A DNA stretch of 46,277 nucleotides. It comes from Bacteroidota bacterium (GTDB taxonomy: Bacteria > Bacteroidota > Bacteroidia > UKL13-3). The stretch spans positions 1 to 46,277 of the forward strand of contig CANNQU010000019.1 of assembly GCA_947507965.1 (NCBI GenBank), read 5' to 3'. Position numbers and translations under genes: made by a program. Numbering within the stretch: position 1 is the first letter of the stretch; each line of letters begins with the position of its first letter. Shown here one piece after another: positions 16,058 through 24,330 of the stretch. The notes below the pieces were generated by a model that did not search any database, was not told where the DNA came from, and saw only the letters and a program-made list of their open reading frames with translations.

Positions 16058-18550
16058 CTAAAACATCATATAAATCCTAAAATTCAAACGGCGGGAAGTT
16101 AAATAATTGGGCACAGCATAGGTGGTTCCGGTTAAATCTTTTATCCATAAATACGATAAGGTATTATTAATATCCAATAAGTTAAATACCTCTAAACTCA
16201 CCTTTAATTCCTTTATTTTTTGAGTTACGTTGCCTTTTCCTTTGGTTTCATCATCATAAATAACCCTTGCAAAGCCAATATCGACGCGCTTATATTGAGG
16301 AACGGTAAAGGTGTTTCTCAATTGTACATTACCGGGAGGAGATGACGGCATACCCGTACCAAACAACAAATTTAAGTACATCTTATTTTTTGGAAAGCTG
16401 GGTAAGGCATCTTGAAAATAAATGGCCGCGGTAATGCGCTGATCTGTTGGACGACGTAAGTATCCAATTTCCTTACTATTACCTTCACTATCGGTATAAC
16501 GATCACCTACAATATCTTCTTTTGAATTTAAGTACGATATGGAAAACCAGGATTCCTCATTTTTAATGAATTCTCCATTGATTCTAAAATCCACACCTGT
16601 GGCATATCCATTCGACACTTGATCGGCCAGATATCGAATACGTACATCATCAATCTCGTAAGGAATTAACTGGTTTAAAATTTTATAATAGGCTTCACCG
16701 AAAATCTTAAAAGGACGATCCCAGATTTTTAAATTCATATCACCACCCAAAACAAAATGAGTGCTTTGTTGCGATTTTATAGTTGCATTAAGCACGCCTT
16801 CAAGGTTTCGTAACTCCCGATAAAAAGGAGGCTGGTAATACCTTCCTACAGAAGCCTTTAATATGATATCGCGTTTTTGTTTAACGTTAGTGTCATTAAG
16901 GTGCAGTAGGTTGTATTTTTTATTGGGTAGCCAGCTAAATTGAAAACGAGGTGAAATATTTGTTTCCTTGTTATAGTTCCAATACGTAGCACGTATTCCA
17001 TACGTTAACGTAATATTACCCCAATTCTTAAAGTGCTGCATATTTTGTGCATACGCACTCACTCGTTGTGAAACCAAATTCAAGTTGGTGTTGAGCCGAT
17101 AGCTTATGGGAAATGAATTATTGATATCGTCGGGTAAATAAGGTACAAAATAGTTTGACGAATCGTTATATTTCCATTCTGAAATTTCATCCTTTATCTT
17201 TTCATTCTGCCATTTTACGCCCCAATTCACATAATTATAGTCGCCTACGTAAGTCCCTAAATGTTGCATATTGTAGATGTTGACATCCATATAATTTCGG
17301 ATATGATTAAAATACCTTCCGATGCCTAGGTTATATTTTACCTTCCCAAAACTTGGTTTTCCGAAGTCATTTTCAAGTTGATCTAAATTATAGAGTGCAT
17401 CTACATCAGCCAACTCATCTTCTAAGGAAAAATAGGATGATCCTATGAATTTCAACTTTAATTTTTCACTTGCTAAATAGGTGAAGTTTAAACTGTTTAA
17501 AATGGATTGATACTTTAAAATATTTCTGCCTTCATAATCGATACTTAACTGTTTGGCATTTTTTACGGTACCAAATTTGGTCACTCTGTTTTGTGGGATG
17601 CTGATGTAGTTATTGCTGGCAGCATAACCCAGCCAACTTAAACTCCATCTTACATTGAGTTTGTAACTCATTAAATTTTGAAAATCTTGAAATTTTGTTT
17701 GGTATTCCCCTTTCGTTTCTAACGAATTTAACAGCATCTGACTGCTGCGAATACGATAACCGGAAAGCCATGTGAAACGTTCGTTTTTTGAGGAGCCTTC
17801 GCTATGCAGCTGCACGCCAAGTAGTCCGGCACTCACGGTGGTTTTAATTTCTTTGGGTTCGTTATATTTAATATCCAATACCGACGAGAGTTTATCGCCA
17901 TACTTAGCTTCAAATCCACCGGCACTAAAGGTGATGTTTTTAACTAAATCCGGATTAATAAAACTTAAGCCTTCTTGCTGACCAGCACTTAATAGCAGGG
18001 GTCGAAAAATTTCAATGTCGTTTACATAAACTAAATTCTCGTCGAAATTTCCTCCTCGAACATTATACGAAGAAGAGAGTTCGTTGTTGGTGGTTACCCC
18101 TGGCAGTAATTTTATTACTCTCTCGAATTGGTCGCCTCCGGGTATGTTTTTTATTAAATGCGGATCAATGGTTATTACCGAAGGGATATTTCGATTGTTG
18201 CGCACCTCTATGGTAACATCTCGTATTTGAAATTTATAGGCGATAAGAACGTCGATTCTTAGTTTTATATCGGGTTTTAGGGCATCAATAAAAACTTTCT
18301 TAGGCGTGGTACTCAAGTAGGTAAATACCAGAATCAGTTCTTTGCCAATGGGAGCCTTCAGCTCAAAATACCCTTTTTCGTTCGTGCTGGTAAAGTAGGA
18401 AGTATTCTCAATTAAAACATTAACATCTATTGCCGGAGTACCACTACTATCGAGCACCGTGCCATAGATAAGAGCCGATTGTCCATTCACCGTAGCAAAG
18501 AAAGAAAGAAGGAGGAAATTGGTGAGAATGAATTTAATGAATCCGTGCAT
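16058..18550 (-). CDS. TonB-dependent receptor with regulatory-like N-domain
   Basis: An outer-membrane receptor of about 830 residues from the ATG at 18550, which gives a good signal peptide (HGFIKFILTNFLLL, cleavage near NGQS). The frame opens further upstream only at a TTG. Order: carboxypeptidase-regulatory-like domain (about 27-105, GTVLDSSGTPAIDVNV), plug (about 120-225, with SSSYNVRGGNFDENLVYVND), then a 22-strand-type barrel to the C-terminal Phe (LNFRIYMMF). It is shorter than SusC receptors and has no SusD partner nearby. Substrate unknown. It converges on the arsenic operon with 123 bases between, and nothing shows that the two are linked. Confidence 0.88.
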   Translation of the reverse strand: MHGFIKFILTNFLLLSFFATVNGQSALIYGTVLDSSGTPAIDVNVLIENTSYFTSTNEKGYFELKAPIGKELILVFTYLSTTPKKVFIDALKPDIKLRIDVLIAYKFQIRDVTIEVRNNRNIPSVITIDPHLIKNIPGGDQFERVIKLLPGVTTNNELSSSYNVRGGNFDENLVYVNDIEIFRPLLLSAGQQEGLSFINPDLVKNITFSAGGFEAKYGDKLSSVLDIKYNEPKEIKTTVSAGLLGVQLHSEGSSKNERFTWLSGYRIRSSQMLLNSLETKGEYQTKFQDFQNLMSYKLNVRWSLSWLGYAASNNYISIPQNRVTKFGTVKNAKQLSIDYEGRNILKYQSILNSLNFTYLASEKLKLKFIGSSYFSLEDELADVDALYNLDQLENDFGKPSFGKVKYNLGIGRYFNHIRNYMDVNIYNMQHLGTYVGDYNYVNWGVKWQNEKIKDEISEWKYNDSSNYFVPYLPDDINNSFPISYRLNTNLNLVSQRVSAYAQNMQHFKNWGNITLTYGIRATYWNYNKETNISPRFQFSWLPNKKYNLLHLNDTNVKQKRDIILKASVGRYYQPPFYRELRNLEGVLNATIKSQQSTHFVLGGDMNLKIWDRPFKIFGEAYYKILNQLIPYEIDDVRIRYLADQVSNGYATGVDFRINGEFIKNEESWFSISYLNSKEDIVGDRYTDSEGNSKEIGYLRRPTDQRITAAIYFQDALPSFPKNKMYLNLLFGTGMPSSPPGNVQLRNTFTVPQYKRVDIGFARVIYDDETKGKGNVTQKIKELKVSLEVFNLLDINNTLSYLWIKDLTGTTYAVPNYLTSRRLNFRIYMMF

Positions 18551-18667
18551 TGCTTTAATGGGTATTGGTTGTGTCAACGTATTTTATATTATTTTGTTTT
18601 AAATACTTTTAATGGCGAGGAATGTGTATTTCTTAATGGCCAGTTCAAAACCAAGAGTGTTGTTTAT

Positions 18668-19408
18668 TTATAACCTTCTTCCTAAAAAATTATCACAGGC
18701 AATGGCTGCCGCTACCGCCACATTCAGCGATTCGGCTAAGCCAATACGGGGGATGGTAATAGGGTGGGAGATGACGCCTTTGAGCGTTTCACTCAATCCT
18801 TGACTTTCGTTTCCGACGAGAATCATGGAATTGGCATCAAACAAGGTGGCATAGATGCTAAAGCCTTCAAGTACCATCCCATAAACAAGCTTTTGCGATA
18901 GTCGAATATAATCTTTCAGGTCGGTGTAATGCACTTGAACCCGACAAAAGCTTCCCATTGTAGCGTTAATTACCTTTGGATTATAAACGTCGACGGTATC
19001 TTCACTGCAAATAATGTTTTTTATTCCATACCAATCGGCAATACGAATGATGGTACCTAAGTTGCCGGGGTCTTGAACATTTTCCAAGCCAATGACGGTT
19101 CCGGGGTCGAAATGGGAAAGATTGTATTTAGGCATCTCCACCACGGCCAAAACCTTGTTTGGTGTAACTTGGGTGCTTATTTGAGCTAACTCTTTTTCAT
19201 TCACCTCAATTAATTCGATTCGCTTTTCTATTTTTGCACTATTATTGTTAAACCAATCTTGGATTGCAAAAATGAAATTTACCGTTAGATTCGATTGTAA
19301 AAGCTCGTTAACATTTTTTTCGCCTTCAACAATAAATTGATGCGTACTATTGCGTGCTTTCTTTTGATGCAATGACTTAACAAAATTGACTTGATATTTG
19401 GATAACAT
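18668..19408 (-). CDS. TrmH-family (SpoU) RNA 2'-O-methyltransferase
   Basis: A 246-residue SPOUT methyltransferase that uses S-adenosylmethionine to methylate the 2'-OH of a tRNA or rRNA ribose. The three knot motifs are visible: LENVQDPGNLGTIIRIADW (motif 1), ILVGNESQGLSE (motif 2) and IPRIGLAESLNVAVAAAI (motif 3). The N-terminal part (FIVEGEKNVNELL) is the substrate-binding domain of the RlmB-like group. The RNA target cannot be told from sequence. It is divergent from tamL, with only two bases between the two start codons. Confidence 0.9.
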   Translation of the reverse strand: MLSKYQVNFVKSLHQKKARNSTHQFIVEGEKNVNELLQSNLTVNFIFAIQDWFNNNSAKIEKRIELIEVNEKELAQISTQVTPNKVLAVVEMPKYNLSHFDPGTVIGLENVQDPGNLGTIIRIADWYGIKNIICSEDTVDVYNPKVINATMGSFCRVQVHYTDLKDYIRLSQKLVYGMVLEGFSIYATLFDANSMILVGNESQGLSETLKGVISHPITIPRIGLAESLNVAVAAAIACDNFLGRRL

Positions 19409-19410
19409 AG

Positions 19411-21798
19411 ATGTTTAAAAAATCGCATAAAATTAACATATTACTTGTAATTGTCGTGTTTTTTTCTGCGTGCAATACGGCAAGGCGCGTCCCTAAAGGA
19501 AAGGCGTTGCTTCAAAACAACTATGTAATGGGGGTAAAACGGAGTTTAGGCGATGAATTACAAGGGCAGATACAGCAACAGCCAAACCGAAAATTTCTTT
19601 CCTCCTACAAGTTCTTTTTACATGTATATAACCTTTTTGATACCACCTTTAAGAAAACCTGGTTACGAAAGAAATTTATTCGGATTGGAGAAGAGCCGGT
19701 TATTTATGACAGTACGTTAAATACCAATTCGGCACAAAATATAAAACAAGCACTCTTTAATTTAGGTTATTATGATGCCGAAGTGGTGTGGAGAGATACC
19801 CTTTTAGGTAAAAAACACAATTATGCAAAGGTTTTCTATAGCGTTAACCTCAATAGAAGTTATTCTATTTCAAAAGTAAATTATTATGTGAGTGATCGTC
19901 ACCTGGATAGTATCATCAATTCAGAGGTTGGGTATTCAAGGATCAAAATTAATCATGTTTTTAATAAGTCAGATTTTGATGAAGAGCGAAATCGTATAAC
20001 CAATCAACTACGTAATTTGGGTTACTACTATTTCAATAAAGAGTATATCTATTATGAATTGGATTCCATGGTTGACTCTTTTAATATAAAGGTTAAGGTG
20101 ATCATTGAAAACCCGGAACAGTTTACCGAGCATAAGAGGTACAATATAAGTAAGGTGTATTTAACGATTGAGAATTCCGATGGTTATAATGTGCGCGATT
20201 CTGTTTTTCACTACTATAAAGGATATTACATTAAGCGCAATGGATATAATATTGCTCGAGAGGTATTACTCACCAAAATATTCGTTTACGAAGGTGGGCT
20301 CTTTCGACAAAAAAATACCGTTGCAACCTACGATCACTTGAGCGATTTACAGCTTTTTAGGTATGTAAATATCGTCTATCTTCCAGATACCAGTAGATGG
20401 GTGCATCAAGTGATTCATGATAGCTATAAAGGCGATGTTGAATATTTTGGTGATACCTCCGATGCGCCTCCATCATTGCTCTGTTTCATTAGTATGTCGC
20501 CCACAAGTAGGTATGAAATTGTATTGGAGCCACAGGCCATTATTTCCGATCAAAGTATTATAGGTGGTGCTAGGAATACGAATTATGGTGGTGCACTTAG
20601 TGTGTTATTTAAGAACAAAAATATTTTAACGAAAGGAGAAACGTTTCAGCTTACATCCAATGGGGCATTGGCCTACCAGTTCGATGGTTCAAATAAATTT
20701 TTAGGAAAAAATTTGGCGTATAAACAGTTTGGAGTGGATATTCAAATTAAAATACCCAAATTAATTGCTCCGGGAAATTTAAAGTTTATTGATGCCCGTA
20801 ACTCGAACACATCCTATAATGTAAACTTCAGTACCGAGTCTTTCACGGAGTTTAAACGCGACATTTTTGGCATCAGTAACCGATATCAAACCACTTTATT
20901 AAAGTCATTCTTACTCAATGTTTCGCCGATAGACCTGAGTTATATTCAATCCAAAATTATCGATGCAACATACGCCAAGCAAATTAATTCCAATACGCTC
21001 ACCCGGGTACAGTTTCAACCTAAATTTATTGTAAGTATCCGAGCCTTTGCACAGTATAATAGTTCGCATTTGGTGAATAATTCCCCTGTTTTTTCATCTC
21101 GATTTGGATTGGAGTCTTCGGGTTTCTTGCTGCATCAATTTTCGCAATTTCTAAATGCACAATATGATGATACCATCAGGGCCTATAAATTATTAGGGGT
21201 GCCTTACTCTCAGTTTTTACGAGGCGATATCGACCTACGATACCATTATAAAGTGGGCGATTTTAAAAGCATGGCGATACGATTTTACAGTGGTGTTGCC
21301 GCTGCTAAACAAAATTCAGAATATACCGGCATCCCTTTTGAAAGGCGATTTTTTGTTGGAGGCACCAATGATTTAAGAGGATGGCGTATTCGAAAGATAG
21401 GGCCGGGTAGTTACTATTATCCCGACTCTCTTGATTTTTACAGGGCAGGCGACTTGAAATTAATGTTGAATTTGGAGTATCGAACTTTGTTTTATAAAGC
21501 CATGAGCGGGGCCCTGTTTGTTGATGCCGGTAATGTGTGGAATTTGAAGAAGGAAATGGGTAAAGAAGGGGCCGAGTTCGACCTATTGACATTTTATAAA
21601 CAAATGGCGGTTGACTTTGGCTTGGGATTACGCTATGATTTAGATTTTTTTGTGTTCCGATTTGATGCCGCCTTGCCTGTTTTCGACCCACGTGTTACTC
21701 CTACGTTAAGCGACAAATGGATTATCAGGCATATTGGCACCTATGAACAATTTAGTCGAAATGTAAATTTAAACATTGCTATCGGCCTTCCTTTTTAA
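19411..21798 (+). CDS. tamL: TamL, lipidated TamA/BamA-like outer-membrane protein
   Basis: A 795-residue Omp85-superfamily protein. The N-terminus is a lipoprotein signal (VIVVFFSAC, Cys near 21) followed by the conserved RRVPKGKALLQNNYV. POTRA domains fill roughly residues 35-330 (ALFNLGYYDAEVVW, QLRNLGYYYF). A C-terminal 16-strand-type barrel contains FFVGGTNDLRGWRIRKIG, the loop-6 signature of the superfamily (RGF/RGW), and ends in IAIGLPF. TamL is the Bacteroidota lipidated variant of TamA and is thought to work with TamB in outer-membrane assembly; no tamB is in the window. It starts two bases from divergent trmH, so its promoter must lie within the trmH coding region. Confidence 0.9.
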   Translation: MFKKSHKINILLVIVVFFSACNTARRVPKGKALLQNNYVMGVKRSLGDELQGQIQQQPNRKFLSSYKFFLHVYNLFDTTFKKTWLRKKFIRIGEEPVIYDSTLNTNSAQNIKQALFNLGYYDAEVVWRDTLLGKKHNYAKVFYSVNLNRSYSISKVNYYVSDRHLDSIINSEVGYSRIKINHVFNKSDFDEERNRITNQLRNLGYYYFNKEYIYYELDSMVDSFNIKVKVIIENPEQFTEHKRYNISKVYLTIENSDGYNVRDSVFHYYKGYYIKRNGYNIAREVLLTKIFVYEGGLFRQKNTVATYDHLSDLQLFRYVNIVYLPDTSRWVHQVIHDSYKGDVEYFGDTSDAPPSLLCFISMSPTSRYEIVLEPQAIISDQSIIGGARNTNYGGALSVLFKNKNILTKGETFQLTSNGALAYQFDGSNKFLGKNLAYKQFGVDIQIKIPKLIAPGNLKFIDARNSNTSYNVNFSTESFTEFKRDIFGISNRYQTTLLKSFLLNVSPIDLSYIQSKIIDATYAKQINSNTLTRVQFQPKFIVSIRAFAQYNSSHLVNNSPVFSSRFGLESSGFLLHQFSQFLNAQYDDTIRAYKLLGVPYSQFLRGDIDLRYHYKVGDFKSMAIRFYSGVAAAKQNSEYTGIPFERRFFVGGTNDLRGWRIRKIGPGSYYYPDSLDFYRAGDLKLMLNLEYRTLFYKAMSGALFVDAGNVWNLKKEMGKEGAEFDLLTFYKQMAVDFGLGLRYDLDFFVFRFDAALPVFDPRVTPTLSDKWIIRHIGTYEQFSRNVNLNIAIGLPF

Positions 21799-21873
21799 TC
21801 GGTTTAAGTACGAAATATTTATTCGCCTCGTAGAAAAGTCAATCGTGTAATATCAAAAAAAAATCGCATATCA

Positions 21874-22653
21874 ATGAAAGAATTGAAAATAACTTTGGTG
21901 CAAACCTTTTTAAATTGGGAGGATGTGGATGCCAACATCAATCATTTTAATAATGTGCTACATACCCTTAATAACACGGATGTTATTGTACTGCCTGAAA
22001 TGTTTACAACCGGCTTTAGTATGAATACCCTTAAATGTGCTAAAGATAGTTATGAAAAGGGATTGCAATTTATGCATTCATTAGCCTCAAGAAAGAGTAG
22101 TGCAATCTGCGGTAGTTTAATGTGTGAAGAAAAAGGTAAATATTATAACCGATTGGTTTGGGTACAACCCGATGGCATCGTGAAATATTATAATAAACGA
22201 CATCTTTTTACCATGGGAGATGAAGACAAACACTATGAAAAAGGAATCGAACAACTGACCATTGAATATAAAAACTGGAAAATAAAACCTTTGATTTGTT
22301 ATGATTTGCGGTTCCCGGTATGGAGCCGAAGTACAGCGTCAAATAGTTATGACGTGCTGCTATATTGTGCCAACTGGCCCGAGAAACGTAGTTCGGCATG
22401 GACTAAATTATTACAGGCAAGAGCCATAGAAAATAGTTGCTATGTAGTAGGCGTGAATAGAATAGGGGAAGATGGAAACGGCTACGTGTACAATGGAAAT
22501 AGCATGGTTGTTGATTTTAAAGGCGAACCGGAAATACTGGAAAATCGGGAAGAAGTGATACGTACCTTCACGCTCAATAAACAAGCATTGGATGAGTTTA
22601 GAATTCAGTTTCCCATGCAAAAGGATGCTGATGATTTTAAAGTCATGTTTTAG
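21874..22653 (+). CDS. omega-amidase / nitrilase-superfamily hydrolase (YafV-like)
   Basis: A 259-residue carbon-nitrogen hydrolase with the full catalytic triad: Glu 42 (VLPEMF), Lys 108 (YYNKRHLF) and Cys 142 (PLICYDLRFPVW). Length and motifs (EMFTTGFSM, CANWPEKRSSAW, GVNRIGEDGNG) fit the YafV/Nit2 omega-amidase branch, which hydrolyses alpha-ketoglutaramate and alpha-ketosuccinamate in methionine-salvage-linked transamination repair. It should be cytosolic. Its TAG stop overlaps the stop of the convergent gene by four bases (22650-22653). Confidence 0.88.
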   Translation: MKELKITLVQTFLNWEDVDANINHFNNVLHTLNNTDVIVLPEMFTTGFSMNTLKCAKDSYEKGLQFMHSLASRKSSAICGSLMCEEKGKYYNRLVWVQPDGIVKYYNKRHLFTMGDEDKHYEKGIEQLTIEYKNWKIKPLICYDLRFPVWSRSTASNSYDVLLYCANWPEKRSSAWTKLLQARAIENSCYVVGVNRIGEDGNGYVYNGNSMVVDFKGEPEILENREEVIRTFTLNKQALDEFRIQFPMQKDADDFKVMF

Positions 22654-24203
22654 TGCTTTACAAAACGTTTCGACGTTTCATTCTCTCCCTGAAAGATCTT
22701 AATAACATAAACTCCTTGAGGTATGCTGCTGATATCAACAGGTATGTAATTTCCTGTGGCTGTTTGCCTGATCATCTCTTTCCCTTGGATATCCATGATT
22801 GCAATAATAACATGGTCGTAATTCCCCATTAAATGAATGGTCAAACTGTTTTGTACTGGATTTGGATAAATGGTACAACGGCCATTTTCCTTTATTGGAA
22901 TGATACCGCTCGGTTGAAGTACGGAACTATCTAAAATGATGTTTTCGTCACCTGCTTGATAAAGGGTATAGGTGAAATAGCATAACATCATTTCGTCGGT
23001 AGTATTCTCACCCAAGCTAACATTTTTCGGTGGCGAAGAAGGATTAAGTGGGTTATTGGCTGTATTATCGTAGATGGCTTCTCCATATACTTTGGTGCTC
23101 TTAGGGAATTTAACAATTTTTCGAAAGGTATATGCTCCTTGCCAATGGAAATCCCAGTCGGGAATATTACAAAGTTTCAGCGTGTCGTTCACCGGTGTTA
23201 CGGCAAATACTTTGTAACTTTTTCCAATGAGATGTAAATGTGGGGCAACCGAAATAATACTATAATCGGTGGTATTATCCAAGGTATAAACCTGATTGAA
23301 CTTTTTCACCGTATTCGCAGGTATAAATAACGGGCCATTGGTAATGCCCCCGTTACCACCATTGGCATGGTTTAATATGGGTACAACAAATATTTCCCGG
23401 GTATTGGTAAGTGAGGTGTACTTAAAATGACAACGTGTGCTGTCTTTCTTCGACAAGCTTCCAGGTGCATAATGAATTTGCAGTATTAAATAACTATTCG
23501 CTTTCAAAAGTATTCCCATATTTTGTGGAATATCAATTAAATTTCCTCCCGGTACCCAACCTCCAATTAAGGTGGAAGTGCCGCTTCCTATGCCTCCCCC
23601 AAAACTTGCATATCCTGGCAGAGGGTCAGCATCATCTAAATTTTTACATGTTATGGCGTTGTCTTGAAAAAGCAAGATGTGATGAACGATGGAGATATTC
23701 ATCGGTTCAAATTCAATTTGTGAAAGAAATTTACTAGCTGTAATACCCGATGGAATGACAAAGCAACGATAATCGTCGGTGTTTTTTACGACCGAGTAGG
23801 TGGGAATTGAAAACGACTTATCCGGGTTTTGCATTTTTATGCCCGGTGTAAAGGTAGGCGGCAGCGGTGCCTGAGATAAGTCGCCAGCGGGTGCACCGGC
23901 ATTAACCCAGTCGGAGATATCGGAAATTTGTTGTGAAGTTAAAATACGCTCACCTTTTAGATGATTATAACTTGGATCGGCATGCCACGGTGGCATCATT
24001 TTAGAGCTGGTTGCACTCTTAATTCCAAAGGCTTGTGCCTGTGCATCTGCATAACTCAACAGCGAAAAAGGAGCAATGCCGCCGCTTCTGTGACATTCGG
24101 TACAATTGGAATAAATAATTTTAGCAATTTTATTACTCCAAGTAGGGGTTTGTGAAAAAGCGATGGAACTGTAAAAAAACAGGGCGATGGAAATACGTCT
24201 CAT
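22650..24203 (-). CDS. secreted cytochrome c / copper monooxygenase-like protein, T9SS sorted
   Basis: A 517-residue exported protein. After a signal peptide (to about residue 18) comes a cytochrome-c-like segment with heme motif CTECH at 34-38 and a likely axial Met in SSKMMPPW (69-70). The middle (about 125-420) resembles the copper type II ascorbate-dependent monooxygenase (PHM/DBM) fold, with candidate copper ligands His 174-175, His 244, His 322 and 324 (PHLHLIG) and Met 405-406 (DEMMLCY). Residues 441-517 form a T9SS type A sorting domain (IYPNPVQNSL ... GVYVIKIF). The enzyme would act outside the cell or at its surface. The substrate is unknown and catalytic activity is inferred. Confidence 0.82.
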   Translation of the reverse strand: MRRISIALFFYSSIAFSQTPTWSNKIAKIIYSNCTECHRSGGIAPFSLLSYADAQAQAFGIKSATSSKMMPPWHADPSYNHLKGERILTSQQISDISDWVNAGAPAGDLSQAPLPPTFTPGIKMQNPDKSFSIPTYSVVKNTDDYRCFVIPSGITASKFLSQIEFEPMNISIVHHILLFQDNAITCKNLDDADPLPGYASFGGGIGSGTSTLIGGWVPGGNLIDIPQNMGILLKANSYLILQIHYAPGSLSKKDSTRCHFKYTSLTNTREIFVVPILNHANGGNGGITNGPLFIPANTVKKFNQVYTLDNTTDYSIISVAPHLHLIGKSYKVFAVTPVNDTLKLCNIPDWDFHWQGAYTFRKIVKFPKSTKVYGEAIYDNTANNPLNPSSPPKNVSLGENTTDEMMLCYFTYTLYQAGDENIILDSSVLQPSGIIPIKENGRCTIYPNPVQNSLTIHLMGNYDHVIIAIMDIQGKEMIRQTATGNYIPVDISSIPQGVYVIKIFQGENETSKRFVKH

Positions 24204-24229
24204 AAAGGATATTAATTCTTGTTATACTA

Positions 24230-24237
24230 CAAATATA
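24230..24237 (-). promoter_or_regulatory. candidate -7 element for the cytochrome/monooxygenase gene
   Basis: On the minus strand this reads TATATTTG, a perfect -7 match, and would give a leader of about 20 bases before the ATG at 24203. No -33 TTTG is seen at the usual spacing. Confidence 0.4.
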
Positions 24238-24330
24238 TAAAATAGAATTAATATTAATGGGCTATTTTAAATAACTATTCACAAACGGTGCTGCAAGAAA
24301 TTACTAAAATACGAATGAAATGGATGCTTT

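Noticed and set aside
16058-18550. Considered as part of the arsenic operon, for example as an arsenical receptor
   Set aside because: It is on the opposite strand, converges on arsG and has no operator palindrome upstream.
18551-18577. A nine-residue extension of the TonB-dependent receptor
   Set aside because: It starts with TTG and would bury the signal peptide; ATG 18550 gives a normal one.
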